Positions 34,727 to 41,909 of a stretch of DNA of 46,664 bases are shown in pieces. The notes beneath the pieces were generated by a model, which saw only the letters and a program-made list of their open reading frames with translations, made no database searches and was not told the DNA's origin. Source of the DNA: a virus; IMG/VR virus record IMGVR_UViG_3300033153_003115, positions 1 through 46,664 of that record, one strand, 5' to 3'. Made by a program: the position numbers and the translations under genes. The stretch's first letter is position 1, and every line of letters begins with the position of its first letter.

Positions 34727-35451
34727 AGCTCCAACCTCCTACAATCTCTAATTCCAAAAATCACGCTTTTGCCAACCAGCTTATCAATCTTGCCTTTACT
34801 GTAGTTTTTACAAGGCTTTATCCTACCTTTCTTTCTTACTATACTTTTAATATGCGCTTGAGAATATTCTATTTCAACGAATTTATTATCGACTACGCCT
34901 ATTGTGTTTTTGTGGTCGACCAAAAGCCTTGTTTCATAGAGTGGGTTTTTATGTGGTAAAAATAATATCTGCAACATTCCCCTGAAGGAATTGACCGGTA
35001 TTAAAACATTATAAGGCGTTTTATACTTGTGAAACTTATTTATTTCGATGAATGTTTTAATTATGCTTTTGTTCACTTCTGGTTTTATTAAATAAATTCT
35101 AACCAGCCACCATAAATATAGGCAGTAAAGAGAATACATGATAGTTGCAGAATTGCCGTTAACATAGATATTGTTGTATATTATGATAACAAAGGACCAG
35201 ACGCAAAACATAAATGCGAATGCTTTTACTTTGATTTTGTCGAAGCTTATTTGTTTATATGCAAATAACGACATACCGAATAATATAAACTCTCTGCACA
35301 TTGCCTGCTGAGTTAGATATAATTCACCTGGTGAGCTTGTAAGGGTGTCTACTGTATCGAGTATAGTCCCCGATAGGATGAGTATAAATATTAAAACATA
35401 CTCAAGTTGCTCTCTTCTTCCCGTTTTTTTTGGTTCGCTTAATACGTCCAA
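34723..35451 (-). CDS. Four-segment membrane protein with soluble C-terminal domain
   Basis: 242 residues from a TTG at 35451; no better start is in frame. Hydrophobic segments at about 18-37, 53-68, 77-97 and 103-122. The C-terminal 110 residues (PYNVLIPVNSFRGMLQILFL, then TRLLVDHKNTIGVV and finally VGKSVIFGIRDCRR) resemble a small phage domain, possibly papain/NlpC-like by its late cysteine, but the match is weak. Its place beside spanin-like and terminase genes suggests an envelope or lysis-timing role. Confidence 0.5.
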   Translation of the reverse strand: MDVLSEPKKTGRREQLEYVLIFILILSGTILDTVDTLTSSPGELYLTQQAMCREFILFGMSLFAYKQISFDKIKVKAFAFMFCVWSFVIIIYNNIYVNGNSATIMYSLYCLYLWWLVRIYLIKPEVNKSIIKTFIEINKFHKYKTPYNVLIPVNSFRGMLQILFLPHKNPLYETRLLVDHKNTIGVVDNKFVEIEYSQAHIKSIVRKKGRIKPCKNYSKGKIDKLVGKSVIFGIRDCRRLEL

Positions 35452-35515
35452 GTCCTGACCCCGCTGTATATGTTCGCTTTGGTGTTGCTTTCTTTTTTTT
35501 CTTATTTTTCTTCAT
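35402..35515 (-). CDS. Very basic 37-residue peptide
   Basis: ATG at 35515 gives a peptide of which about half is K or R (KKNKKKKKATPKRTYTAGSG). It overlaps the spanin-like gene by 14 bases and the membrane protein by 50 bases. Similar lysine-rich, GLGRI-type small frames occur in phage late modules. Coding is likely but the ribosome site is weak. Confidence 0.4.
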   Translation of the reverse strand: MKKNKKKKKATPKRTYTAGSGLGRIKRTKKNGKKRAT

Positions 35516-35864
35516 TTGTTGCACCGTGTTTGTTTTCAATAAAATTTGTATAGCCTGTTTTTATATCTTCGACTGTTTGTTGCATTTTAGTTGTACATAT
35601 TTCTATTTTCTGAACAGTTTTTAAGGCTTCTTTGCTGTCCTGCCTTGCTTCCTTTACGCCTTCTCTAAGTCCTGTTATATCGTCCCTTTGCCTGTTAAAT
35701 CTTCCCTCACAATGTTCTTGCTTAACCTTGAAGCTGATGTATGCTTTTATTACAAAATAAAGCATTCCAACAAGAGATGATAATATTCCAAACAATAAAA
35801 CAATTACAATAATAACTTCAGGATTAAATTTTGCGTATTCAGTCAGCTTCAGTATTGTACCCAT
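35502..35864 (-). CDS. Single-pass membrane protein with coiled coil (i-spanin candidate)
   Basis: 120 residues. Short N-terminus, one hydrophobic segment (about 18-44), then a long charged coiled coil (FNRQRDDITGLREGVKEARQ and following). This is the topology of an inner-membrane spanin. The neighbouring lipoprotein gene could be the outer partner, though it lacks the proline-rich stretch of Rz1. Confidence 0.45.
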   Translation of the reverse strand: MGTILKLTEYAKFNPEVIIVIVLLFGILSSLVGMLYFVIKAYISFKVKQEHCEGRFNRQRDDITGLREGVKEARQDSKEALKTVQKIEICTTKMQQTVEDIKTGYTNFIENKHGATNEEK

Positions 35865-35879
35865 TTTACAACTCGCTTA

Positions 35880-36068
35880 TTATTCATTATCTTCAGATAC
35901 AGTTATTTGAACGCCCCCAACCGGAATGGACCCCTCGACAATTAACCCGTCCTCAGTTACCGTTAATTCCGTTCCCGTTTTAGCGTCTGTTAACACAACT
36001 TTCTTACCTTTTAAAATACACCCTGTTAATGCGAAACACACACACAAAACAATAATAAATTTTTTCAT
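35880..36068 (-). CDS. Small outer-membrane-type lipoprotein (o-spanin candidate)
   Basis: 62 residues with a lipoprotein signal (KK, hydrophobic core, lipobox ALTGC at 13-17). The mature part is about 46 residues of short strands and is acidic at the end. The ribosome site is an unusual run of eight G. It is the first gene after the terminator at 36090-36116 and lies next to the i-spanin candidate. Confidence 0.6.
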   Translation of the reverse strand: MKKFIIVLCVCFALTGCILKGKKVVLTDAKTGTELTVTEDGLIVEGSIPVGGVQITVSEDNE

Positions 36069-36089
36069 AAGCCCCCCCCTTTTTAAATT

Positions 36090-36116
36090 AAAAAACCCTA
36101 ATCAACGATTAAGGTT
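36090..36116 (-). terminator. Strong intrinsic terminator after the holin-like gene
   Basis: On the minus strand AACCTTAATC pairs with GATTAGGGTT (10 bp, one G-T pair) around a GTT loop, and six T follow at once. The stem includes the stop codon of the gene at 36109. It separates early/lysis genes from the late genes below, so late transcription needs antitermination or a promoter I cannot see. Confidence 0.8.
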
Positions 36117-36330
36117 TCTTTGTTACTATTTCTGCTTTCTTTGTTCCGAACGAGCAATTGGCTATAACTTTTTGTACTTTTGCAAGCTTGCCATCTGGCA
36201 TTACTTTTGGGAAAAGTGCGTTTAGCAATGTGCATACTTTACCTATCGCTCCAAAAATTGCTGCAACAGCAACTAAAATACCGGCCCAATTTGATGATAG
36301 TAGCTCGTATATTTTCAGAAAATCGTCCAT
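36109..36330 (-). CDS. Holin-like small membrane protein
   Basis: 73 residues. One clear hydrophobic stretch (about 15-38: WAGILVAVAAIFGAIGKVCT) and a weaker second one, with a basic C-terminus. Size and place between the endolysin and the spanin candidates fit a holin or pinholin. The ribosome site is AGGGGG. The call rests mainly on context. Confidence 0.5.
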   Translation of the reverse strand: MDDFLKIYELLSSNWAGILVAVAAIFGAIGKVCTLLNALFPKVMPDGKLAKVQKVIANCSFGTKKAEIVTKKP

Positions 36331-36364
36331 AAATCCCCCTGATATAAATATATCTTACAATTTC

Positions 36365-36393
36365 ACAGTATTAAATTTAAGACACATAGTCAA
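36365..36393 (-). promoter_or_regulatory. Weak promoter candidate before the holin-like gene
   Basis: TTGACT (36388-36393), 17 bases, then TACTGT (36365-36370). The -35 is good and the -10 poor. Confidence 0.25.
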
Positions 36394-36516
36394 TTAAAAT
36401 CTCTTACTGTTCATTCCGGCTCTGGCTTTTCTATCTCGCTTGTATTCTCTGTACAATTTATACAACTCTAAAACAATAACCACTATCAACTCGACTATAA
36501 ATATAATCCTCTTCAC
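36394..36516 (-). CDS. Single-pass membrane peptide
   Basis: 40 residues if translation starts at a GTG in a GTGA overlap with the upstream stop; a longer ATG start at 36594 would overlap that gene by 82 bases. One hydrophobic helix (IIFIVELIVVIVLELYKLY) is followed by a very basic tail. It may be part of the lysis set. Confidence 0.5.
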   Translation of the reverse strand: MKRIIFIVELIVVIVLELYKLYREYKRDRKARAGMNSKRF

Positions 36517-36749
36517 CGATTCTTCTTTATGCTGTAAAATTTTCTTTCTAAAGCCTGTAGTTTTTTCTTTGCGTGATACACTCGTTCTTTGCATTTTTTT
36601 AGGTATCTGGAATACCTCAAGTTTATTTTATCTCCCTTGTACATTCCGTTATAAGATACAGCAACAAACATTTCAGGGGCGCTCAGTAAATGCTTAATGG
36701 TCTTTTCAAGCCTTTTACGGGCAATGTCTATGTCGTCTGTAAGTGTCAT
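36513..36749 (-). CDS. Small basic helical protein
   Basis: 78 residues, lysine- and arginine-rich, with a long C-terminal helix (YLKKCKERVYHAKKKLQALE). It overlaps the previous gene by four bases (ATGA). No motif; a nucleic-acid-binding role is possible. Confidence 0.55.
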   Translation of the reverse strand: MTLTDDIDIARKRLEKTIKHLLSAPEMFVAVSYNGMYKGDKINLRYSRYLKKCKERVYHAKKKLQALERKFYSIKKNR

Positions 36750-36904
36750 AGACCATCACCATATAAAAAATTAGGATATTCGGTCCTGATCCATTTAAAT
36801 CTTCGCAACCATCTTTTTGTTGATTTATCGATAATACAGGGTGATGTTATGAAAATGTTTTGTCTTAGCGGGCTTCGTTTTTCTTGCAGCTTTTCTAAAA
36901 ACAT
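36746..36904 (-). CDS. 52-residue basic protein
   Basis: ATG at 36904 behind AGGTGGA; it ends in an ATGA overlap with the next gene. It is rich in R and K (LEKLQEKRSPLRQNIFITSP, then KSTKRWLRRFKWIRTEY). The coupling and ribosome site argue that it is real. Function unknown. Confidence 0.5.
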   Translation of the reverse strand: MFLEKLQEKRSPLRQNIFITSPCIIDKSTKRWLRRFKWIRTEYPNFLYGDGL

Positions 36905-36972
36905 AATATCCACCTTTGAATTTAATGTTTTTGTTTACTGTACACTATTAATCAAGTAATTGCAATATAACG

Positions 36973-37320
36973 CTAAAACCTCGCTTTATTTTTCCGAACA
37001 TCGATATGCGTGAACGACTTATAATTCCCAAGCCCGTAATTATCCGGGTAAACAGCATCTAAATAATCATAGACTTTTTGAGCTTTTACCCCTTTCACAA
37101 CAATATCAGCCGCCTTGCTTTTTAAATGTTGGGATCTTGGAGAACCTCCTATCTTGTGATTCCAGTTAAAACATCTATTGCCTGAGTTTATTGTCACTGG
37201 TGCGTTAAAGTGAGACCTTACAAGGTTAAGCACTAATAATAGTTCGTAGTCAACGGTATCTTGTCCGCAATTGCACTTACAAGATAGCTCTTTACGTTTA
37301 AAAAAGTGTGATATGTTCAT
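36973..37320 (-). CDS. M15-family peptidase endolysin
   Basis: 115 residues, the size of the small M15_3 (D-Ala-D-Ala carboxypeptidase/VanY-like) phage lysins. SQHLKSKAADI carries zinc ligands H65 and D72, and THIDVR supplies H105. INSGNRCFNWN is the usual preceding strand. It cuts peptidoglycan cross-bridges for lysis. No signal peptide, so it needs the holin. Confidence 0.85.
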   Translation of the reverse strand: MNISHFFKRKELSCKCNCGQDTVDYELLLVLNLVRSHFNAPVTINSGNRCFNWNHKIGGSPRSQHLKSKAADIVVKGVKAQKVYDYLDAVYPDNYGLGNYKSFTHIDVRKNKARF

Positions 37321-37323
37321 ACA

Positions 37324-37638
37324 TCACTCCCGTTTCATATGTTTATACCCTGCGACCTTGCCAGCTTCAAACAATAATATATTTATCTGGTCTGCAATTT
37401 CTTCAAGATATGCGTTCGATGTTTCTGGATTTTTTACTTCATTCCACTCTATTCTTGATAGATTCTTTTCAACAGATTCATCTTTAAACATAATTCTCAA
37501 ATCAAAAAACGTCTCTGTCATAGGGTCAGGCTTACCAACATCACGCATTATTTTTGGCATGCAGTAAGTCCCGAAAACATATTCAGCCAGCGCCGTGAAT
37601 GTTATTGTCTTGTCGTAGCTCTTAATTTCTTCAGTCAA
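37324..37638 (-). CDS. Unknown acidic protein
   Basis: 104 residues, mixed helices, no motif. It lies directly upstream of the endolysin (three bases between them), so it is co-transcribed with lysis genes. Confidence 0.6.
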   Translation of the reverse strand: MTEEIKSYDKTITFTALAEYVFGTYCMPKIMRDVGKPDPMTETFFDLRIMFKDESVEKNLSRIEWNEVKNPETSNAYLEEIADQINILLFEAGKVAGYKHMKRE

Positions 37639-37666
37639 TTTTATTTTCCTTTTCCAAGATTAATAA

Positions 37667-37981
37667 TCACCCAACTTGGATTTTTGGCAACTCCCCAGTT
37701 TTTGAGAAAATAGAAAGCTGTTTAGCTAAAATTTCAGCCTGTTCTCTTGTTAAGTGCATCCTTGTGTTAAGCTCAACAACGGAAGGAATTAGTTCACTTG
37801 CATCAACCCAACCTTTACCACGCTCAAGCTTAACGGGGTCTGCAGAATCAAGCCCAAGCCATATGCAGTCCTCTGTAGCTATAGAGCTTTTCTGCAAACT
37901 GCAACTATGGCCGTTTCTATCCTTAAACTCATAAAACCTAAACCCTCTATGTGTTCTTTTCATATCGCCTAACATCCTCAC
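37667..37981 (-). CDS. Widespread phage protein of unknown function
   Basis: 104 residues. The plan FRFYEFKDRNGHSCSLQKSS-x-A-T-E then IWLGLDSADPVKLERGKGWV and a final NTRMHLTREQAEILAKQL is found in many phages next to lysis and replication genes. No function is established. Confidence 0.7.
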   Translation of the reverse strand: MRMLGDMKRTHRGFRFYEFKDRNGHSCSLQKSSIATEDCIWLGLDSADPVKLERGKGWVDASELIPSVVELNTRMHLTREQAEILAKQLSIFSKTGELPKIQVG

Positions 37982-38005
37982 ACTCCTTTTTTAAGTTCTA
38001 CCATT

Positions 38006-38212
38006 TTATAAATACCCCTTATATCCTAAATCGCCTTTCATTTGCGCGTCAAGTGTATGTAGCTGGTTATTGTTTATAACACCATCATTTTGAGCTTCGG
38101 TCAAATGACGGTCCGCGTATCTTAAAAATACAGATTTAAAAATCTTAATAACTATTTTATCAAAAACTTTCCTGTACATTTGGATATATTTCACTCTTAA
38201 TTTTATATTCAT
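38006..38212 (-). CDS. Small basic helical protein
   Basis: 68 residues. Basic first half, second half RYADRHLTEAQNDGVINNNQ-LHTLDAQ, a helix pattern found in other small phage proteins. Function unknown; an alternative start at the second methionine is possible. Confidence 0.5.
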   Translation of the reverse strand: MNIKLRVKYIQMYRKVFDKIVIKIFKSVFLRYADRHLTEAQNDGVINNNQLHTLDAQMKGDLGYKGYL

Positions 38213-38228
38213 GTTTTATTTTCCTTTT

Positions 38229-38759
38229 TTAAGTTCTGATTTCTTCTTCCTGTTGTCTCTTCTTTAAATATTCGCCAACACTAAGCGCGTCGAGGTACTT
38301 CTTTTGTATATCTCTTTTAACTTTTGTGTATAAGCATAATTCAGGGACCCATGTTTTCAAGAAAAGTTCTTCAGGGACTACTTTGTGAACATATATCCCT
38401 TTAAATTTAAACATCATTTTTCTTATAATCTGGAATTGCTTATTATCGCTGTGCTGCGAAAATCCACCCTTAACGTCAATGTAGTGGTGCGATTGTTCGA
38501 GGTTCTTATCGCAAAAAGGAGTAAACAGGTTCGATACTATTAAAAAATCCGGCGTGTAGTCTACAGAGGCAAAGCAATGTTTATTTTTACCGTTTACATG
38601 GTAATGTTGTTTGCCGATAAGCTCAATAGTGTCAATTCCTTTTTCTTGCTTACTGTAACTTGTTATTAATCCGGCTGAGTAAGCCTCATCCAACCAGTGT
38701 TTAAAATCAAGTTCACCTTGAGAATCGTATATAACGTTTTCGTATTCTACTTTTGGCAT
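38229..38759 (-). CDS. PD-(D/E)XK endonuclease (DUF1064-type)
   Basis: 176 residues. An early SQGELDFKHWLDEA (acidic helix), DYTPDFLIV (residues 67-75) and HYIDVKGG (91-98) give the E...D...DxK active site. DUF1064-type proteins occur in the place of Holliday-junction resolvases (RusA) in phages, near replication genes, as here. Junction cutting is therefore likely but unproven. The start overlaps the cysteine-rich gene by 13 bases. Confidence 0.7.
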   Translation of the reverse strand: MPKVEYENVIYDSQGELDFKHWLDEAYSAGLITSYSKQEKGIDTIELIGKQHYHVNGKNKHCFASVDYTPDFLIVSNLFTPFCDKNLEQSHHYIDVKGGFSQHSDNKQFQIIRKMMFKFKGIYVHKVVPEELFLKTWVPELCLYTKVKRDIQKKYLDALSVGEYLKKRQQEEEIRT

Positions 38760-38962
38760 TCTTTTAATACCTTTGCATTATAGCATTTATCACATATGAA
38801 AATAATCCCAAGTTCACTATTCTCATCTGTATAATTATTTACGCAATCCGCGCAACCTATTTTACCACAAGAAACACACGTAACGGGCTCACCTTGGCAA
38901 TTACCCCAATCGCAGCACTCATAACTCGATTCGCATGTTTCGCAATTTCCTGATTCACACAT
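38747..38962 (-). CDS. Cysteine-rich zinc-binding protein
   Basis: 71 residues with 13 cysteines, most in CxxC or CxxxxC pairs (CETC, CCDWGNC, CVSCGKIGCADC, CDKC). This suggests two or three zinc sites. Function unknown. It is the first of five small cysteine-containing genes in a row. Confidence 0.6.
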   Translation of the reverse strand: MCESGNCETCESSYECCDWGNCQGEPVTCVSCGKIGCADCVNNYTDENSELGIIFICDKCYNAKVLKECQK

Positions 38963-39003
38963 TGCCTTAATCCTTATTTGCTTGACCGTTGCTTGACTGA
39001 GAT

Positions 39004-39450
39004 TTAAAAAAAATACCCATTAGCCATATGCCTTTCAACTTCATGACTTCCACCGCTGCGGAGTGCCTGTTGACGTTTTAAATCACACTTTCTACATAGC
39101 GCGTGATTCTCAGGTGGTACAACATCTTTCTTGCACTGGTAGCAGATTTTAATAACTTTCTTCTCAACGTCCGGCAGAATCCCGTCCTCAAAATCCCTCA
39201 ACTCTCTATCAACACGCGAAGTAATACCCCACAATGATGCTACGGTATGCGGTTTTATAAACGGTTTCATCTCTTTCCGCAAACTTTCCGCTGTACGTGT
39301 TTGAAATTCAACATAGACATATTCAGCGTAAAATTCATATCCTTTCGATTTAGCAAATTCAACAAAAGCATCTTTATTTTTCTTGAGGCGTGAGTCAATT
39401 CTTTCACAGATCTTTTTTAGTTCGGCGTTTTTAATGTCTGATTCTTTCAT
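39004..39450 (-). CDS. Protein with C-terminal zinc finger
   Basis: 148 residues. The first 95 are helical and charged; residues 102-125 hold CYQCKKDV and HALCRKCDLKR, a zinc ribbon. It may be a nucleic-acid-binding accessory of replication. Overlaps the upstream stop by one base. Confidence 0.6.
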   Translation of the reverse strand: MKESDIKNAELKKICERIDSRLKKNKDAFVEFAKSKGYEFYAEYVYVEFQTRTAESLRKEMKPFIKPHTVASLWGITSRVDRELRDFEDGILPDVEKKVIKICYQCKKDVVPPENHALCRKCDLKRQQALRSGGSHEVERHMANGYFF

Positions 39451-39608
39451 TATTTACCTACCTTTAACGGGCATGTTTCTTTTTTGCATTCGTTTGCTAT
39501 ATTATTTTTAAGGCATATTTTCTCTTTATCTGATCTATGATATTTAAACCTACACTTTTCGCTGTTACTTAATTCTTCGATTAACCAGCCTTCTGTTATT
39601 TTACCCAT
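39450..39608 (-). CDS. 52-residue small cysteine protein
   Basis: ATG at 39608, overlapping the upstream gene by 13 bases; the GGAGGA site lies in its codons. Four cysteines late in the sequence (CRFKYHR, ICLKNN, ECKKETC). Function unknown. Confidence 0.5.
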   Translation of the reverse strand: MGKITEGWLIEELSNSEKCRFKYHRSDKEKICLKNNIANECKKETCPLKVGK

Positions 39609-39796
39609 ATTCTTATATCCTCCTCCAAATCCTTAATCCGCGTGGACTGTTTAATCACAGTTTCTTCAAGTATCGATATTATCGTCACTAAATAGCCTTT
39701 GCATGTGTGAGGGTCTGCTTGCCTACTGCAACCCGCTTTAGCTCTTTTATTACTGTATTCGCATGTCTTGCTATCGCATTTTATTTGATTAGTCAT
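39596..39796 (-). CDS. Small cysteine-containing helical protein
   Basis: 66 residues. Cysteines at the start (KCDSKTCEYSN, GCSRQADPHTC), then a coiled helix (ISILEETVIKQSTRIKDLEE). It could be a zinc-anchored dimer. Function unknown. Confidence 0.5.
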   Translation of the reverse strand: MTNQIKCDSKTCEYSNKRAKAGCSRQADPHTCKGYLVTIISILEETVIKQSTRIKDLEEDIRIWVK

Positions 39797-39819
39797 CTCA
39801 TATCCTTTGTTTCGTCCTG

Positions 39820-40014
39820 TTAATTAGAATTATTACGTTTTGCCAGAAATCTTAGCCTTGCAGCTTCAATAAAATCAGCACCGGTCAATTTTTCTTTAGG
39901 TTTTAAAGCTCTGTTCGTCCGGCATGCTTGGCAAATACACTTAGCATCGTTAAAACCTTCAACGTTTGTCCAGTTGTCGCATTTGGTGTTGTATTTTACT
40001 ATGTGTTTGTTCAT
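39820..40014 (-). CDS. Small zinc-site protein
   Basis: 64 residues with CDNW, then KCICQAC, and a basic helical tail (FIEAARLRFLAKRN). It overlaps the helicase-loader candidate by four bases, so it belongs to the replication operon. Function unknown. Confidence 0.55.
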   Translation of the reverse strand: MNKHIVKYNTKCDNWTNVEGFNDAKCICQACRTNRALKPKEKLTGADFIEAARLRFLAKRNNSN

Positions 40015-40505
40015 TTTATCACCTTAACCATATTTTCAAGCAAGCTTTTTACCTCTGGCGGTGCATTTAATAAATTGCCTGAAGTCGCTTTTTTATAAGA
40101 CTTATACATATCTTTAAAATCCTTGAGCAAAAACGGAATTTCTTTTTTGTTAACCTGTCCCATTTTGCCCCAACCGATTTTATTAATAACACCCTGAGTA
40201 ATTGGATCTTTAAATTTTTGCCGGGGATCGTATCGGTTGTACGCTTCCATAACGATACTTTTTTGAATGTCTGCTATTTCGTCTGGATCGCCTTCGATTG
40301 CTGTTATGAAATCAGCAGGTACGGGCATGGTTGTGTATTTTCTTGTTCTGACAATAATGTTTGATGCTTCTGTTACTTGCTCAATACTATACTGCTTTAA
40401 AGCGTTAAATCTCATATCTATCCCTATTTTCGATAGATTGTGCCCGTAAATATCGGCAAGACCATTCATTAATTCAAGAAATTTTATTTTGTCATTAAGA
40501 TTCAT
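40011..40505 (-). CDS. Probable helicase loader (G39P-like)
   Basis: 164 residues. The all-helical N-terminal half with MNGLADIYGHNLSKIGIDMR followed by LKQYSIEQVTEASNIIVRTR and PVPADF follows the plan of small phage helicase-loading proteins (G39P/lambda-P class). It sits right after a DUF4373 initiator, matching the initiator-loader gene pair. No ATPase motif, as expected of this class. Confidence 0.55.
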   Translation of the reverse strand: MNLNDKIKFLELMNGLADIYGHNLSKIGIDMRFNALKQYSIEQVTEASNIIVRTRKYTTMPVPADFITAIEGDPDEIADIQKSIVMEAYNRYDPRQKFKDPITQGVINKIGWGKMGQVNKKEIPFLLKDFKDMYKSYKKATSGNLLNAPPEVKSLLENMVKVIK

Positions 40506-41232
40506 TTAGCCACTCCTTTGATATTTCTATGTTTGATTGCAATCTTTGTTCTGCTGGATTAAATTTCATAGTGATTTCATCTTCCCAGCATTTACCATTA
40601 AGCCACGAATAAGGATTTTTCCTAAATTGCTTTTCGGGTGTTGACTGAACATATAAAGAAACTTTTTCAAAAACTAAGCTTTTTTCACTTTCTTTTAATA
40701 ACTTCCATTTTTTAAAGCATTTTTCTCTATCTTTCTTTTTTTCATACAATTCCCAGAAAGACTCAAACTCAATAACTATTTTACTTTCGTTTACTTCACT
40801 TTCCTTTGGTTTAGTTTCCTTTACTTGCATAGCTTGTGCATTGCTTTCGTTATGCTCCGGCAATGCTTGAGCATCCGTTTTTACTTTATCCCAACGTGCC
40901 CTTGCAGCTATTCGTGCATTTTCTGATCTTTCAAGATATGGCTGAAGATATAATTGTAATTTATAACTTGTGAAGTTTTTATCATTGTCTATTTGAAATA
41001 GTTGATAATTGCAAACAACAGTAGTTATTTTCTGCTCACTTGTGCCGAACTCGTCAGCCAGCAAATCAATATCTTCCAAAGGGTATTTAAATTCTTGCTG
41101 ATCCCTTAGGACTTCAAGGAGCATAAAATATATTCCATAGCCTTCAACACCTAATTCTTTTTGAACTCTTTTTAACTTCCGGTCATGCCTTGCATTGCAG
41201 AAGTGTGGGAAATAGTATGCGTCTTTTTTCAT
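40495..41232 (-). CDS. Replication initiation protein (DUF4373-type)
   Basis: 245 residues. Residues 1-95 are the Lin1244/DUF4373 winged-helix domain (YYFPHFCNARHDRKLKRVQK, then GVEGYGIYFMLLEVLR). Residues 100-150 are a polar linker with repeats (NESNAQAMQ, KETKPKESEVNESK), and residues 155-235 form a helical C-terminal domain (WELYEKKKDREKCFKKWKLL, then RKNPYSWLNG) that may contact the loader. The linker DNA is itself repetitive and may hold the origin, as in lambda O. Confidence 0.75.
   Translation of the reverse strand: MKKDAYYFPHFCNARHDRKLKRVQKELGVEGYGIYFMLLEVLRDQQEFKYPLEDIDLLADEFGTSEQKITTVVCNYQLFQIDNDKNFTSYKLQLYLQPYLERSENARIAARARWDKVKTDAQALPEHNESNAQAMQVKETKPKESEVNESKIVIEFESFWELYEKKKDREKCFKKWKLLKESEKSLVFEKVSLYVQSTPEKQFRKNPYSWLNGKCWEDEITMKFNPAEQRLQSNIEISKEWLNES
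40780..40876. other. Candidate replication origin inside the initiator gene
   Basis: The linker codons contain short direct repeats of the form (A/C)TTTC(G/C)TTT (about 40782-40823) and an inverted repeat GCATTGC/GCAATGC (40838-40844 and 40860-40866). Lambda-type phages place iterons in the same part of the initiator gene. The repeats are short, so this is tentative. Confidence 0.35.
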
Positions 41233-41531
41233 GGCTTATTCTCATTTAAAAGTAGGTAATCAATTAGATTGTCGACCATTTTAAAATCTTTTCTTGAAAG
41301 GGCATTTATTTTTTCGTTAAGGTTTCTCGTGCTAAGGTCTTTATCAAAAAAATAATCAGGATCAACACTTAGCATTTCTGATATAGCTATTAAGTGGTTC
41401 CCTTTTGGTACAGTCCCTTTTGCCCATAAAGACACGCACGCTCTTGTTAGATCAAGGTCTCTCGCTATCTTAGCCATACTAATATCATTTTCAACACATG
41501 AAATTTTAAACTTTTTACCGTTCCATTTCAT
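41229..41531 (-). CDS. Cro/CI-type helix-turn-helix regulator
   Basis: 100 residues. Helix-turn-helix at about 17-40 (ISMAKIARDLDLTRACVSLW), then a GNHLIAISEMLSVDPDYFF helix pair typical of XRE proteins. No peptidase domain, so it is Cro-like or a small repressor. It heads the replication genes and overlaps the initiator by four bases. It likely controls this operon or the mom cassette promoter next door. Confidence 0.75.
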   Translation of the reverse strand: MKWNGKKFKISCVENDISMAKIARDLDLTRACVSLWAKGTVPKGNHLIAISEMLSVDPDYFFDKDLSTRNLNEKINALSRKDFKMVDNLIDYLLLNENKP

Positions 41532-41605
41532 AATATACTCCTATTTGCTTTCTAAATGATTTCGTGGTAAGGTGAGGTATACAAACACTTCACTCTCCAC
41601 ATTTT

Positions 41606-41627
41606 AACCCCTTTTTACGAAGGGGTT
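41606..41627. other. Hairpin between regulator and helix-turn-helix gene
   Basis: AACCCCTT (41606-41613) and AAGGGGTT (41620-41627) form a perfect 8-bp stem with a six-base loop. The T-run is weak on both strands (TTTCCTATTTATT on plus), so it may act as a partial terminator or operator. Confidence 0.4.
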
Positions 41628-41633
41628 TCCTAT

Positions 41634-41822
41634 TTATTGATTCTCAGTAAAAAACCGATACATATAATTATCCGTCCAAGCTTTACCATTCAAGGTATAT
41701 TGCTTTTTTGAGTTCATATGATCTGCTATTTCTGAGAATGTGCCACCCTGATCTCTATACTTTTTAATTTCAGCCAAGAGTAGCGGTTTAATCTGCGATT
41801 TAAAAACTACTTTTTCTTTCAT
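41634..41822 (-). CDS. Small recombinase-type helix-turn-helix protein B
   Basis: 62 residues. Residues 15-58 (LLLAEIKKYRDQGGTFSEIA, then NSKKQYTLNGKAWTDNYMYR) follow the 'recombinase' DNA-binding domain of serine recombinases (G-x-T/S-x-x-E/x-I-A ... G-x-x-W). It has no catalytic domain. It is clearly related to the gene at 42625 on the other side of the mom-like gene. A strong promoter (41843-41871) reads into it. Confidence 0.65.
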   Translation of the reverse strand: MKEKVVFKSQIKPLLLAEIKKYRDQGGTFSEIADHMNSKKQYTLNGKAWTDNYMYRFFTENQ

Positions 41823-41842
41823 GGGTACCGCCTTTTTAATTA

Positions 41843-41871
41843 ATTATACTTTACTTTATACTTAATCTTAA
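41843..41871 (-). promoter_or_regulatory. Sigma70-like promoter inside the mom cassette edge
   Basis: TTAAGA (41866-41871), 17 bases and a perfect TATAAT (41843-41848) read leftward into the small helix-turn-helix gene and on to the Cro-like regulator and replication genes. Confidence 0.6.
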
Positions 41872-41884
41872 AACAAGTAAAACA

Positions 41885-41909
41885 TTAAATACTGTCTTAG
41901 CTTTTTATT
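41885..41909. repeat. 25-bp direct repeat, copy at 3' end of mom-like gene
   Basis: Identical, in the same orientation, to 42537-42561. This copy includes the last codons and stop of the mom-like gene. Confidence 0.9.

Noticed and set aside
36516-36594. Longer start for the membrane peptide at 36394
   Set aside because: It would overlap the upstream gene by 82 bases, while a GTG in a four-base overlap gives a normal coupled start.
41606-41627. Definite terminator
   Set aside because: The hairpin is perfect but neither strand has a proper T-run right after it.
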